Positions 1-7,813 of a DNA stretch of 20,632 nucleotides are shown here, in pieces. Origin of the DNA: an uncultured Actinomycetes bacterium (lineage in GTDB: Bacteria; Actinomycetota; Thermoleophilia; Solirubrobacterales; Solirubrobacteraceae); NCBI GenBank assembly GCA_937888775.1, contig CALAQT010000266.1, positions 1-20,632 of the forward strand. The letters are read 5' to 3'. The notes beneath the pieces were generated by a model, which was not told where the DNA came from, searched no databases, and saw nothing but the letters and a program-made list of their open reading frames with translations. Within the stretch, counting starts at the first letter, position 1. Every line of letters begins with the position of its first letter. The position numbers and the translations under genes were made by a program.

Positions 1-2
1 GG

Positions 3-143
3 GGATTCATGGTCGTAGCGTCCAGCGAGTCACCCCCAAACGACGAGGAGAGCCGACAAATCGACATCCGCCGCGCGCTCAGAACCCTCGACAACACACT
101 CCCCGACTACATCCAAGGCGCCCGTCTCGCGCCCGAAACCTAA
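3..143 (+). CDS. C-terminal fragment of an unidentified protein entering from the left edge
   Basis: An open frame runs from the window edge to a TAA at 141-143 and encodes about 46 residues ending IQGARLAPET. The frame contains an ATG at 9, but no ribosome binding site can be judged. The reading is charged and not repetitive, as expected for the end of a soluble protein, and its codons are less GC-biased than those of the next gene. I do not recognise the family; the end of a transposase or a small regulator are both possible. It could also be a chance open frame. Confidence 0.3.
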   Translation, partial: GFMVVASSESPPNDEESRQIDIRRALRTLDNTLPDYIQGARLAPET

Positions 144-226
144 ACTCGTTACAACGTCACGACTTTCCACCACCAAGTCGAACTAGCATCCGCTTCGGCG
201 GGCGACGGTCGGCCTTCACCGCCGGA
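144..226. other. Short intergenic gap
   Basis: 83 bp between the left-edge open frame and the 3' end of the beta-helix gene. I see no strong hairpin with a T-tract and no tRNA-like fold. Confidence 0.3.
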
Positions 227-2068
227 TCAGCGGCCGAGGGACACGACATCGAGGCGATCGAGCGTCACGACCGCCGCTCCGGACAGGTGGTCGTGCCTGC
301 CCGTCGCCCGGATTCGAATCGTGTGCCGACCCGCGGGCAGCGGGCCGGTGTCGAACCACAACTGCTGGTTGGCTGTATCGGCGTCGTAGGTGTCGATCGT
401 GACCGGGGACCCGTTGTCGACCTGAACAGTGGCGATGCCGCCGAGTGGCGAATCGGTGCCGAACAGACGCGCCTGCGTGCCCTGGAAGGTGAAGCTCGCC
501 GTGCTTCCGGCGGATGACCCCACGTGCGCGGTGCCACCGAAGTAGTCTGTCGCTCGTATCACCTTCCAAGCACCGGAGTATCGCCACGAGCGGTCATCCA
601 CACTGCGCGCGGGGGCCGCGGCCCGGAAGCCTATCGCGGTTGCGTACGGGCCGATGTGAATGTTGCCCTCACCCGGCCCGAGGACCAGCCGGCCGCCCCG
701 CCTGACGTTCTCGAAGGTGACGCCGGAGACCGTGCGCGTGGGAGAGTAGCCTTCGACCGGCGAGGGCGACCCGCGGTCTGCGGGATAGGTGACGTCACGG
801 AAGAAGACGTGGCTGACGGAGTCACCCGGCTGCGTGTTGTACGACGGGTTGAGGAACACGCGGATGTTGAACATCTGACCGTCGAGGATCCGCTCGACGT
901 CGACGTTCTCGAACTGCACATCGCTGACGGTGTTGTGGTTGCCGGCGTTGATCGCCAGCACACCCTGGTACAGCGGTTGCGAGACGTCTTCGTCCAGCGT
1001 GTCGAGATCGTTGAAGAGAAGGTGCTCGATCGTGTCGTGACCGCTCGGGTTGCCGTGCGTGCCGATCAGGACAGGATGCGCGACATCCGGGTACAGCGTG
1101 CAGTCGCGAACGGTGACGTCGCTCGTGCTGCCATGAGCACCCCAGGGTGTCGATGCGTAGACGGCGACTGAGTCGTCCGAGGTTCGCAGGAACGAGTCCT
1201 CGATCAGCACGTTATGGGAGGCCGTCACGTCGATGCCGTCGCTGTAGCGCACGGAGTTGATCTCGCGCACGTGGGAGATCACCACGTCGCTGGAGTCGCG
1301 GATCTCGAAGCCCTCGGCTGCGGACTCGAGGATCGTGATGTCACGGATACCGACGTCCGAGGTGCCGCCGACCGACACGGTCGGCGGGCTGTTGCCCGAG
1401 CTGAAGGCGGGCGCTGGGTCGATCACTCCGTGGCCTTCCACCGTCACGTGCGAACCGGTGATGCTGAGCGCCCCGACGACCACCGATCCGCCGGCGATCT
1501 CCACCGTGGTGTCGCCGGGCACGCGCAGCACATGGTCGCCCGGGATCACGTGCACCCCCGGACCGAACGAGATGATGTGGCGCGTCGTCGACCTGGCAGG
1601 CGCAACCTGGAGTTGATTGACGAACACCTGGAGGTTGCGCGTTGTGTCGCCGTTGGCGTCGAAGGACACGTTCATCGGATGAGGCAGCGTGAACGTGGCA
1701 GTCCGGCCGTCGGGGCTGATCGTCGGCTCGATGTTCAGTGCGGCGGGCCGTACGTCAGCAGTCCGGATCGTGCCCGAGCGGGCGGTCACGGCAACCTGGA
1801 CCGGCCCGCGGGCGTCGAACTCCACCATCGACGCCGGCGTCGGGTTGTAGTAGTTGACGTAGGCCAGGTAGCTTTCGAGCGGACGCCAGGAACCATTGGG
1901 CGTGCGAACCGCGACCGCGAAGTTCGTTCCGCGCGCCTGACCTGGCGGCACGTTGTAGGTGACAATGGCGCTGCTAGAGGGGGGATCGCTCCGCAGACAC
2001 GCCTGCATGCCGACCCCCGCGAGCACCGCGATAAGCACGACAGACAGCGGACGCCACACTATGGCCAC
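227..2068 (-). CDS. Secreted right-handed beta-helix protein, GH28/GH49-like, possible lipoprotein
   Basis: About 613 residues. The N-terminus (MAIVWRPLSVVLIAVLAG...) is a signal peptide followed by Cys at residue 24 in the context GMQAC, a poor but possible lipobox. Residues about 35-160 form a beta-sandwich-like region. Residues about 175-470 show repeated short beta-strand turns (VTVEGHGVID, VGIRDITI, VVISHVREIN, VLIEDSF) typical of parallel beta-helix glycosidases and lyases. Two acidic motifs, DGID (277-280) and SDD (297-299), resemble the catalytic Asp cluster of GH28/GH49 enzymes. The last about 115 residues look like a carbohydrate-binding beta-sandwich (YSGAWKV, WFDTGPLPAGRHTI). The likely role is extracellular cutting or binding of a polysaccharide; the substrate cannot be read from sequence. 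The start is uncertain: TTG at 2104, GTG at 2068 and GTG at 2059 are in frame, and a TATCAT -10 lies 8 bp before 2068. Confidence 0.85.
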   Translation of the reverse strand: MAIVWRPLSVVLIAVLAGVGMQACLRSDPPSSSAIVTYNVPPGQARGTNFAVAVRTPNGSWRPLESYLAYVNYYNPTPASMVEFDARGPVQVAVTARSGTIRTADVRPAALNIEPTISPDGRTATFTLPHPMNVSFDANGDTTRNLQVFVNQLQVAPARSTTRHIISFGPGVHVIPGDHVLRVPGDTTVEIAGGSVVVGALSITGSHVTVEGHGVIDPAPAFSSGNSPPTVSVGGTSDVGIRDITILESAAEGFEIRDSSDVVISHVREINSVRYSDGIDVTASHNVLIEDSFLRTSDDSVAVYASTPWGAHGSTSDVTVRDCTLYPDVAHPVLIGTHGNPSGHDTIEHLLFNDLDTLDEDVSQPLYQGVLAINAGNHNTVSDVQFENVDVERILDGQMFNIRVFLNPSYNTQPGDSVSHVFFRDVTYPADRGSPSPVEGYSPTRTVSGVTFENVRRGGRLVLGPGEGNIHIGPYATAIGFRAAAPARSVDDRSWRYSGAWKVIRATDYFGGTAHVGSSAGSTASFTFQGTQARLFGTDSPLGGIATVQVDNGSPVTIDTYDADTANQQLWFDTGPLPAGRHTIRIRATGRHDHLSGAAVVTLDRLDVVSLGR

Positions 2069-3347
2069 CGAGCACGATGATAGCCACGCCCCGCGGCGGC
2101 CCAACCGGCTGCCGCGGCGCGAGCCGGCTGAGGAGGCGGGACAGCGCCCGCCCGCCCGCCTGCTGTTCCTGACCCACGAGCCGCCGCTACCGCTGGTGAG
2201 CGGCGCGCGGCTGCGAAGCTATCACCTGATGCGCGAGCTGGCGCGGCGCGGCCATCCGGTGTCTCTGTTCGCGGTGGTCGCGGGCGAGCCCGTGTCCGCT
2301 TCGGCGAGCCGGCAGCTGGCGGAGCTCTGCGAGCGAGTGGACTTGCACCCGTTTCGGCCGTCGCGGCTGCGCCGCCGGGCCAGACTCGCCACCGACTACG
2401 TTCTCGGGCGAGCCTTCGAGCGCGGCTACTTCTACACGCCGACGGGGGCGCACGCGCTGAACGCGCTACTGGCCGAGGTACGGCCCGATGTGATCGTCGT
2501 GGGACAGCTCTACATGGAGGCCTACCTGCCGCGCGACCCGGATGCGCTGACGATCTTCGACAGCCACAACGTCGAGGCTCGCAGGATTGCGACGATGACT
2601 CGCGGAGGGGGCGCGCGCGCCGTGATAGCGCGGCGCCAGGCGCGCCCCGTCGCAGCACACGAGGCGGAGGTCGTCGGCCGGCTCGGTCGCACATGGGCCG
2701 TCTCTCCGGAGGAGCGCGCGTACTTCGGGCCCCTCGCCCCGGGGAGGGTCGATCTGGTGCCCAACGGCGTCGACTGTGCTGCCTTGCCGATGCGACCATC
2801 ACCCGCGACGAGTACTGATCTGCTGTTCCTGGGCCGGATGGACTATGGCCCGAACGCCGACGGCGCCCGGCACCTGATCGACGATGTCCTGCCCCACGTG
2901 CGTCACGAGGCTGCGCTCGTGCGGATCGTCGGGGCCAACCCGCCGCCCGCGCTGCGCCGGCTGGCCGAGCGGACGCCTTTCCCGATCGAGGTCACCGGTT
3001 TCGTTCCTGATACGGCCCCCTATCTGGAAACAGCTCGCGCGCTCGTCGTGCCGTTGCGGTCCGGGGGCGGAACCCGCCTGAAGATCCTCGAGGCGCTTGC
3101 CCGCGGCGTGCCGGTCCTCACCACGACGCTCGGCTGCGAGGGGCTCGGGCTGCGACATCGCCGCGAGGTGCTGATCGCCGACGACCCGGCCGAGATCGCT
3201 GAGTGGATCGATCGCCTGCTCGAGGACGACGAGCTGTGCGCCTCGCTCGCGCGGGAGGGCCGCGACGCCGTCGAGCGTCGGTTCGACTGGTCCGCCATCG
3301 GAGACGCCGCCGAGACATCGTTGCGCAGCCTGCTCGCACTCGGCTGA
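2061..3347 (+). CDS. Glycosyltransferase, GT-B fold, GT4-like
   Basis: 428 residues from the ATG at 2061. After a charged, Pro/Arg-rich leader of about 30 residues comes a GT-B N-domain (RLLFLTHEPPLPLVSGARLRS). FDSHNVE sits mid-domain and a VPNGVD hinge links to the donor-binding C-domain (LLFLGRMDYGPNADG). The C-domain carries the GT4-type signature with R333, K341 and E344 (RSGGGTRLKILEAL). This arrangement is typical of cytoplasmic sugar transferases in exopolysaccharide loci. The enzyme presumably adds a sugar from a nucleotide donor to a lipid-linked glycan; donor and acceptor are unknown. The gene abuts the divergent beta-helix gene, so its promoter must lie inside that gene. No good Shine-Dalgarno precedes the ATG, and upstream in-frame starts exist from 1959. 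Confidence 0.9.
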   Translation: MATEHDDSHAPRRPNRLPRREPAEEAGQRPPARLLFLTHEPPLPLVSGARLRSYHLMRELARRGHPVSLFAVVAGEPVSASASRQLAELCERVDLHPFRPSRLRRRARLATDYVLGRAFERGYFYTPTGAHALNALLAEVRPDVIVVGQLYMEAYLPRDPDALTIFDSHNVEARRIATMTRGGGARAVIARRQARPVAAHEAEVVGRLGRTWAVSPEERAYFGPLAPGRVDLVPNGVDCAALPMRPSPATSTDLLFLGRMDYGPNADGARHLIDDVLPHVRHEAALVRIVGANPPPALRRLAERTPFPIEVTGFVPDTAPYLETARALVVPLRSGGGTRLKILEALARGVPVLTTTLGCEGLGLRHRREVLIADDPAEIAEWIDRLLEDDELCASLAREGRDAVERRFDWSAIGDAAETSLRSLLALG

Positions 3348-3362
3348 CGCGGCCGGCGAGGA

Positions 3363-3382
3363 GCTAGCGTGCTAGCGCTAGC
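3363..3382. repeat. Three GCTAGC palindromes between convergent genes
   Basis: Copies of the 6-bp palindrome GCTAGC lie at 3363-3368, 3371-3376 and 3377-3382, in the 30-bp gap between two convergent stop codons. The last copy contains the TAG stop of the minus-strand gene. They can pair into short hairpins and might act as a weak bidirectional 3' end, but no T-tract follows. Confidence 0.35.
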
Positions 3383-4454
3383 CGTGGATGCTCGCGCCTA
3401 CCGCGCCAAACAGCTGCCGGTAGACAGCCGCGGACGCCGGAAAGTCGCTGAGCACGGAGTTGGAGAAGTCGAAGTACATCTGGTAGGCGGGGTGGCCGCG
3501 CGCCATCCAGCCGTACATGTCCTTGACGAACGCCGTTGAGTCACCGCCTCCGTGGCCGCCCGCCATCAGTCCCCACTCGGGGAAGGTGATGGGCTTGTGG
3601 TGGGCACGGGCGAACGCGCGCTGCCACCTCAGCCCGTACCGCGCCGTCACATAGCCATGCCAGCGGCTGACCTCGCTGCCGGCATTTGCCACCCAGCTCT
3701 GGTCGTAGATGTCCATGCCGATGTAGTCGACATAGGCGTTGCCCGGGTAGCCGCGCGCCGCGTTCAGCACAGAGCTGCTCGCCCACGAGCTGCCGTTGCC
3801 GACGCACCAGTCGAACTGGAAGTGACGCGAGACTCCGCGCATCGTGGTCACGATCTGCCGAAAATAGGCAACATAATTGGCGGCGTTGCCGTAATGGATC
3901 GACCAGGGGAACCAGTCGCCGTTCATCTCCCAGCCCAAGCGCAGGATCGCGTGGCTCTTGCCACCGGCGCGCAGCACTTTGGCCAACCTCCTGAAGTGCT
4001 CGTCGTAGACGCCCGTCGCCCCCTGCGCCAGGGTGTCGCCGTAGGCTGGCAGCATCGGGACGCTCAGGACGAGCCGCGCATGGGAGTGCGCCGACAGACG
4101 AATGACCCACCGCGGGTTCTCGATCGATCGCCAGCTGGTGTCGTCGAGGAAGCTGAGCACGTGAGCCGGCCGCATTCCGAGCCAGCTGGAGAAGCGGGCG
4201 AAGTCGGATGATCTGGCTCCACCGACATAGACGCCCGAAGCGGACCGCGCCAAGGGCGGCATGGCGCTGGCCGGCCTGCTCAGCAGCGAGCCGATCCCGA
4301 GCGCGCAGAGCATCGCTGCGAGCCATATCCGTCGACGCGCGCGACCCCGATCGAGAGCCGCCTCTCGCTGGCGTGCCTTGGGGCTTACCCCACGAACCGC
4401 TCTCGATCTAGGTGCGCCGCCGCCTGCCTGGCACCTCGAAGGCCCGACGGTCAC
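3378..4454 (-). CDS. Secreted glycoside hydrolase, GH26-like
   Basis: 358 residues. The GTG start overlaps the stop of the upstream M23-like gene as GTGA (4451-4454), so translation is probably coupled. A 40-residue Arg-rich leader precedes a hydrophobic export segment (about 43-58, [18 protein letters not shown]) and an ASA cleavage site near 64. The twin/triple Arg leaves a Tat route possible. The catalytic domain spans about 70-352. The acid/base candidate is E176 in [13 protein letters not shown] and the nucleophile candidate E293 in ITFPEWGL, both as in the GH26 (clan A) barrel. Known GH26 members are mainly beta-mannanases and related endoglycanases; the substrate here is unproven. It is closely similar along its whole domain to the divergent gene at 6281, but lacks the linker and C-terminal domain. 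Upstream GTA/GTT valines cannot serve as alternative starts. Confidence 0.88.
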   Translation of the reverse strand: MTVGPSRCQAGGGAPRSRAVRGVSPKARQREAALDRGRARRRIWLAAMLCALGIGSLLSRPASAMPPLARSASGVYVGGARSSDFARFSSWLGMRPAHVLSFLDDTSWRSIENPRWVIRLSAHSHARLVLSVPMLPAYGDTLAQGATGVYDEHFRRLAKVLRAGGKSHAILRLGWEMNGDWFPWSIHYGNAANYVAYFRQIVTTMRGVSRHFQFDWCVGNGSSWASSSVLNAARGYPGNAYVDYIGMDIYDQSWVANAGSEVSRWHGYVTARYGLRWQRAFARAHHKPITFPEWGLMAGGHGGGDSTAFVKDMYGWMARGHPAYQMYFDFSNSVLSDFPASAAVYRQLFGAVGASIHG

Positions 4455-5347
4455 CGGCGGTACAAGGCCAGAATGACGTCGTACATCTCGCGAGAGGTCT
4501 CGCCCCCGGGGCAGCAGGTCGGACCGCCCGGGTCGCTGATGCCGATTTCGAGGTGCGGTCCAGAGGAGATTCCCACCTGCCCGCAGCCGATCTCGGCGAT
4601 CGGCTGTCCGGCGCTGACATGCGTTCCGACCGGCACGAGCGCTGGCGCCGCGTGACCGTAATAGATGTAGCGGCCCGCGTACTTACCGCTGTCGACCTTG
4701 AGGATCGGAGCATACGGTCCGAACCCGCTGATCCCCTCCTGCACGATCGTTCCCGACGTGACAGCCACCTCTGTGACCTGTGAACCGCAGGCGTTGTTGA
4801 CCGTTCCGATATCGACACCCTGGTCAAGCGTCCAGTTGCTCGGGTCAAGCACGCGGGAGGAGGGCTGCAGCGGAAAGACCCAGGCTGACGAGGAGCCCGT
4901 CGGCGTGCCGCCTGCGACGCCCACCACGCCGCCGCCGAGGTTTGCGCCGCCGGAACCGGCGACGGCGGCACGCGTGGCGACGGTCTGGACGGCCGTGCGC
5001 AGGATTGAGGCGGTCTTCGGTCCCACGATGCCGTTGGCCTGCAGCTTGTGTGCGCGCTGGAACGATTTTACGGCCCGCGCCGTCTTGGGCCCGAAGGTTC
5101 CGCTCGCATGTATCCGGTACCCGGTCTCAGTGAGCCAGGTCTGGAGTGTCTTGACGTCCTGGCCGACCGCGCCGATCCACAGCGTGCGGGTGAAGTTGGA
5201 GTACGAGACGGCCGAGCTGTCGAAGCCGTTCGGCGCCTGCGGAGCCCGGACGCCCGCTCCACCCGAGCCGCCCGCGGATGCCGTCGTGGGGAGCACCACC
5301 AGCAGCAAGGACGCGAGCAGCGGTAACAGACGTCGGAGGTAGTACAT
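4451..5347 (-). CDS. Secreted peptidoglycan-binding, M23-like protein with altered metal ligands
   Basis: 298 residues from the ATG at 5347, chosen because it starts a clean signal peptide ([20 protein letters not shown], cleavage near ASA/25). Residues about 55-120 are a PG_binding_1 domain ([39 protein letters not shown]). A Gly-rich linker leads to a LytM/M23 domain at about 155-298. In canonical M23 enzymes zinc is held by HxxxD and HxH. Here the first motif is D175-QGV-D179 and the second is H265-L-E267, so two His ligands are replaced by acidic residues; H232 (YYGHAAP) is kept. It may be a non-catalytic wall-binding factor or a variant enzyme. It is the first gene behind a c-di-AMP riboswitch and is coupled to the GH26-like gene downstream. 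A longer reading from 5470 is open but would include 5' leader sequence. Confidence 0.87.
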   Translation of the reverse strand: MYYLRRLLPLLASLLLVVLPTTASAGGSGGAGVRAPQAPNGFDSSAVSYSNFTRTLWIGAVGQDVKTLQTWLTETGYRIHASGTFGPKTARAVKSFQRAHKLQANGIVGPKTASILRTAVQTVATRAAVAGSGGANLGGGVVGVAGGTPTGSSSAWVFPLQPSSRVLDPSNWTLDQGVDIGTVNNACGSQVTEVAVTSGTIVQEGISGFGPYAPILKVDSGKYAGRYIYYGHAAPALVPVGTHVSAGQPIAEIGCGQVGISSGPHLEIGISDPGGPTCCPGGETSREMYDVILALYRR

Positions 5348-5439
5348 CGCGTCGTTCACTTCGGACCGCGCGCGGGCAGCAGCGCGGAAGAACTCCGCGT
5401 TGCACGTCCTTGTTGCACGAAAGCTGCTGAAAACGGCAC

Positions 5440-5468
5440 GCAAGCGATCTCCGTGGGTCAGATCTTGC
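5440..5468 (-). terminator. Possible expression-platform hairpin of the riboswitch
   Basis: Just downstream of the aptamer, GCAAGATC (5468-5461) can pair with GATCGCTTGC (5449-5440) with a 2-nt bulge and an 11-nt loop. A short GTTTTC run follows six bases later. It could be a weak intrinsic terminator used by the riboswitch. The stem is imperfect and the T-run short. Confidence 0.3.
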
Positions 5469-5473
5469 AAATC

Positions 5474-5600
5474 GGGGAGCCTGTGCCTACGGGGTTAGCT
5501 GACGGGCTCGCGCTCTGATCGAGCGCTTCCCACGGACCACCGCGGGTCTCGCCCCAAAACGAATTGGGTTCCCCGTCCCCTGGGATGGCTCGCCCCAGGG
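5474..5600 (-). promoter_or_regulatory. c-di-AMP (ydaO/yuaA-type) riboswitch
   Basis: Read on the minus strand, the segment carries the conserved blocks of the ydaO class in order. The GGGGAACCCAA block at about 5576-5566 is followed by TTGGGGCGA at 5557-5549, where the usual form is TTGGGGTGA. The hallmark CCGTCAGCTAACCCCGTAGG lies at 5505-5486. The outer stem is visible as GGGGcgAGCC (5596-5587) pairing with GGCTCCCC (5481-5474). In actinobacteria this class binds cyclic di-AMP and sits before cell-wall hydrolase genes (rpf, NlpC/P60, M23). Here the first gene starts about 125 nt downstream and is an M23-like protein, which fits. High c-di-AMP normally switches such genes off. The element can extend to about 5622 on the 5' side (GGTAGC, GCCGAACC). 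Confidence 0.9.
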
Positions 5601-6280
5601 GTTCGGCGCTGGCCACGCTACCAGAGGTTTCGGCCGGACCCACATCGCAAAAGGCCGCAATTTGCGTTAAGACCGTGCGCAATCCTTATTGCACCAGGAG
5701 GATTCGCGACAGCCGCGCGCGTCTCGCGGAGATCCCGAGCGGGAGGCTCGGGTCGTCCCTCAAGGCAACCACCAAGGCACCTTCCGCGGCAACGCCGGCC
5801 TCGTTCACAAGACCAGCGAGGCCACCGCCGCGCAGCTACAGATCCTGCGCGCGCTCGGCCTCCAAGCGCCGCCCACCTTCCCCGCGCTCCAAGCCGCCGC
5901 ATAGCCAGCCGCGGCACCCCCACCCGCCGAGAAGGCGATTCTAGGCACACGCCCGCGCTCGCCAGTCCACGGGAAATCCCTGCAAACTCCATAAATCGCT
6001 AAATCGCGTACCTAGCCAGCCCCCGAACTGTCGAACTCGGGTTGACGGATGCTTGGCAAACCGGCGCGGGCTCCGCGATTAGGTTCCCGCCATGAACGTG
6101 CGGCGAGGGTGACGTCGCTGGTCTTGCTGGCAGCGAGCGTCGCGGCGTCCAGGCGTCTCCGGGCGACACTCGACCGATCACTGAACTAGCGCTTACGCGC
6201 GACTGGACGATCGCTCCAACATGCGTCCACGCTCGGTCACGAGGCGAGAGCAGCATCGGTGTTCGACCGACAGGTGTGTC
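5601..6280. other. Gene-poor divergent region between riboswitch and second GH26 gene
   Basis: About 680 bp. It holds the 5' leader and presumed promoter of the riboswitch transcript on the minus strand, a probable transposase remnant (5689-5904), and the upstream region of the second GH26-like gene. Around 6029-6050 a short inverted repeat (CCCGA...TCGGG) could be a decayed insertion-sequence end. No RNA gene and no convincing promoter for the plus-strand gene were seen. Confidence 0.4.
5689..5904 (+). pseudogene. Probable C-terminal remnant of a transposase
   Basis: The last third of a short open frame reads KTSEATAAQLQILRALGL followed by QAPP, and stops at 5904. Many DDE transposases (IS1634/IS4-type) end in a similar segment, with a helix of the form TxxQxxILxALGLxxPP just before the stop. 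The upstream part is unlike a normal N-terminus and no full transposase can be read in any frame, so it would be a remnant. The attribution rests on the tail pattern only; a chance open frame is possible. Confidence 0.35.
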
Positions 6281-7738
6281 ATGAACCCCCTCCACCTTCT
6301 CTCCTCCAACCTCCACCGGCGAGTCTGCTCCTTCGCGGCTCGCACTCTCCAGTTTCTCGTGCTCGCCCTCTGCGGGCTGGGGGCCACCGCCCTGGTTGCC
6401 GCTCCGGCGCAGGCGGCGACGCTCTCGTCCTCCGCCTCCGGCGTCTACACCGGCGGCGGCAACAGCTCCGGCTACACGAGCTTCTCGAACTGGCTCGGAC
6501 TGCGGCCGCACTACGCGCTCGACTTCCTTACCGACAGCAACTGGAGCACGATCGACAACCCGACGTGGGTGACCGGCCAGTGGGCCAACTCGGACGCCAA
6601 ACTCGTGCTCAGCGTGCCGATGCTGCCAGCGTCCGGTGCGACGCTGGCGCACGGGGCGACCGGCGCCTACAACTCGTACTTCAAGACGCTGGCCCAGTCA
6701 CTGGTCGCGGCCGGCGACGGCGACATCATCATCCGGCTGGGCTGGGAGATGAACGGCAACTGGTTCCCGTGGTCGATCCAGAACGGCAACGAGAGCAACT
6801 ACGCCGCCTACTGGCAGCAGATCGTCACCACGATGCGCTCGGTCTCCCCGAACTTCAAGTTCGACTTCTGCCCAAGCGACGGCAGCTCATACGTCAACGG
6901 TGCTCTGCTGAACCCGCAGGCTGCCTACCCAGGCGACTCCTACGTCGACTACATCGGCCTTGACATCTACGACCAGAGCTGGGTGCCCAACTGGCAGGTC
7001 GAATCGAACCGCTGGAACGGGTACCTGAACCAGCCCTACGGCCTGAACTGGCAGAAGTCATTCGCGGCAGCTCACGGCAAGCAGGTCAGCTTCCCGGAGT
7101 GGGGGCTGTGGCTGGGCGGCAACGGCGGCGGCGACTCGCCGGCCTTCGTCCAGGACATATACAACTGGATGGCACAGAGCAACCTCGCCTACCAGCACTA
7201 TTTCGACTTCTCCAACTCGATTCTGAGTGACTTCCCGAACGCTCAGACGCTGTACCGGCAGCTGTTCGGACCGGCCGGGACGACGACGACGACCACCACG
7301 GCTCCGACGACGACGACCACGACTCCGACGACGACCACGACTCCGACGACGACCACGACTCCGACGACGACCACGACTCCGACGACGACCACGACTCCGA
7401 CGACGACCACGACTCCGACGACGACCACGACTCCGACGACGACGACCACCAGGCACCACCGGTGGACCCCCGCAAGGTACGCGCGGGACCGCGCCGTCAG
7501 CCGGTTGAGGCTCACGGTGACGCGGGCACGCCGAGCGGGCGGCACGTTCGTCAAGTTGAGCTGGCAGGCCGGCGGGGCCAAGGTCGCGGTGTTCCGAAAT
7601 GGCCGCCGGCTGCAATTCCACCGCCGCGGTCACTCGATGCTCGTGCGCGTCTCACGCGGCAAGGCGCACGACGTCCGGTACTCCGTGTGTGAGGTTCACA
7701 CTCACCTCTGCTCGGCGGCCCAGCGGGTTCGGGCGTAG
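6281..7738 (+). CDS. Secreted GH26-like glycoside hydrolase with Thr-Pro linker and C-terminal domain
   Basis: 485 residues from the ATG at 6281, which has an AGGTG ribosome binding site and starts a signal peptide (hydrophobic about 24-42, cleavage near APAQA/45). The catalytic domain spans about 50-332, with acid/base candidate E156 ([13 protein letters not shown]) and nucleophile candidate E273 (SFPEWGL). A linker of about 57 residues (334-390) consists of TPTTTT repeats. The last 95 residues are Arg-rich with beta-strand character (LRLTVTRARRAG, KVAVFRNGRRLQF) and two Cys (VCEVHTHLC), resembling an Ig/FnIII-like domain. The linker-domain layout is typical of secreted or wall-associated polysaccharidases. 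By eye, well over half the catalytic-domain residues match the gene at 3378-4454, so the two are paralogues facing opposite ways around the riboswitch region. An in-frame start at 6221 would extend the leader by 20 residues and is less likely. Confidence 0.9.
   Translation: MNPLHLLSSNLHRRVCSFAARTLQFLVLALCGLGATALVAAPAQAATLSSSASGVYTGGGNSSGYTSFSNWLGLRPHYALDFLTDSNWSTIDNPTWVTGQWANSDAKLVLSVPMLPASGATLAHGATGAYNSYFKTLAQSLVAAGDGDIIIRLGWEMNGNWFPWSIQNGNESNYAAYWQQIVTTMRSVSPNFKFDFCPSDGSSYVNGALLNPQAAYPGDSYVDYIGLDIYDQSWVPNWQVESNRWNGYLNQPYGLNWQKSFAAAHGKQVSFPEWGLWLGGNGGGDSPAFVQDIYNWMAQSNLAYQHYFDFSNSILSDFPNAQTLYRQLFGPAGTTTTTTTAPTTTTTTPTTTTTPTTTTTPTTTTTPTTTTTPTTTTTPTTTTTPTTTTTRHHRWTPARYARDRAVSRLRLTVTRARRAGGTFVKLSWQAGGAKVAVFRNGRRLQFHRRGHSMLVRVSRGKAHDVRYSVCEVHTHLCSAAQRVRA
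7321..7446 (+). repeat. 18-bp minisatellite coding for TPTTTT
   Basis: The unit GACTCCGACGACGACCAC is repeated six times perfectly (7321-7428) and a seventh copy follows with a 3-bp insertion. It lies in frame inside the GH26-like gene and encodes the Thr-Pro linker. Near-perfect identity at DNA level implies recent copy-number change by slippage or recombination. Confidence 0.9.
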
Positions 7739-7772
7739 CCTCGGGCGATCTCCGCGATCGACGCCATCCGGC

Positions 7773-7794
7773 TTACGTGACGGTTACGTGACGG
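7773..7794 (+). promoter_or_regulatory. Two 11-bp direct repeats before the methyltransferase gene
   Basis: TTACGTGACGG occurs twice head to tail (7773-7783, 7784-7794). The 11-bp period places both copies on the same DNA face, as for OmpR/PhoP-type response regulators or SARP-like activators. They end where a -35 box would sit relative to the TATCGT at 7814-7819. An operator role is inferred. Confidence 0.4.
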
Positions 7795-7813
7795 CGAGGC
7801 GAGGCGATCCAGC

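Noticed and set aside
524..2080. Two plus-strand open frames (215 and 288 residues)
   Set aside because: Mirror frames of the beta-helix protein, rich in Asp/Arg/Val/His without domains.
6221..6280. Earlier in-frame start of the second GH26-like gene
   Set aside because: It would place 20 charged residues before the signal peptide; the ATG at 6281 has AGGTG at a good distance.
6000..6280. Second riboswitch upstream of the plus-strand GH26 gene
   Set aside because: I looked for the ydaO blocks (CAGCTAACC...GTAGGC and GGGGTGA) on the plus strand and found none.
7273..7450. Short regular repeats suggesting a CRISPR array
   Set aside because: The units are contiguous 18-bp in-frame codon repeats without spacers, encoding a Thr-Pro linker.
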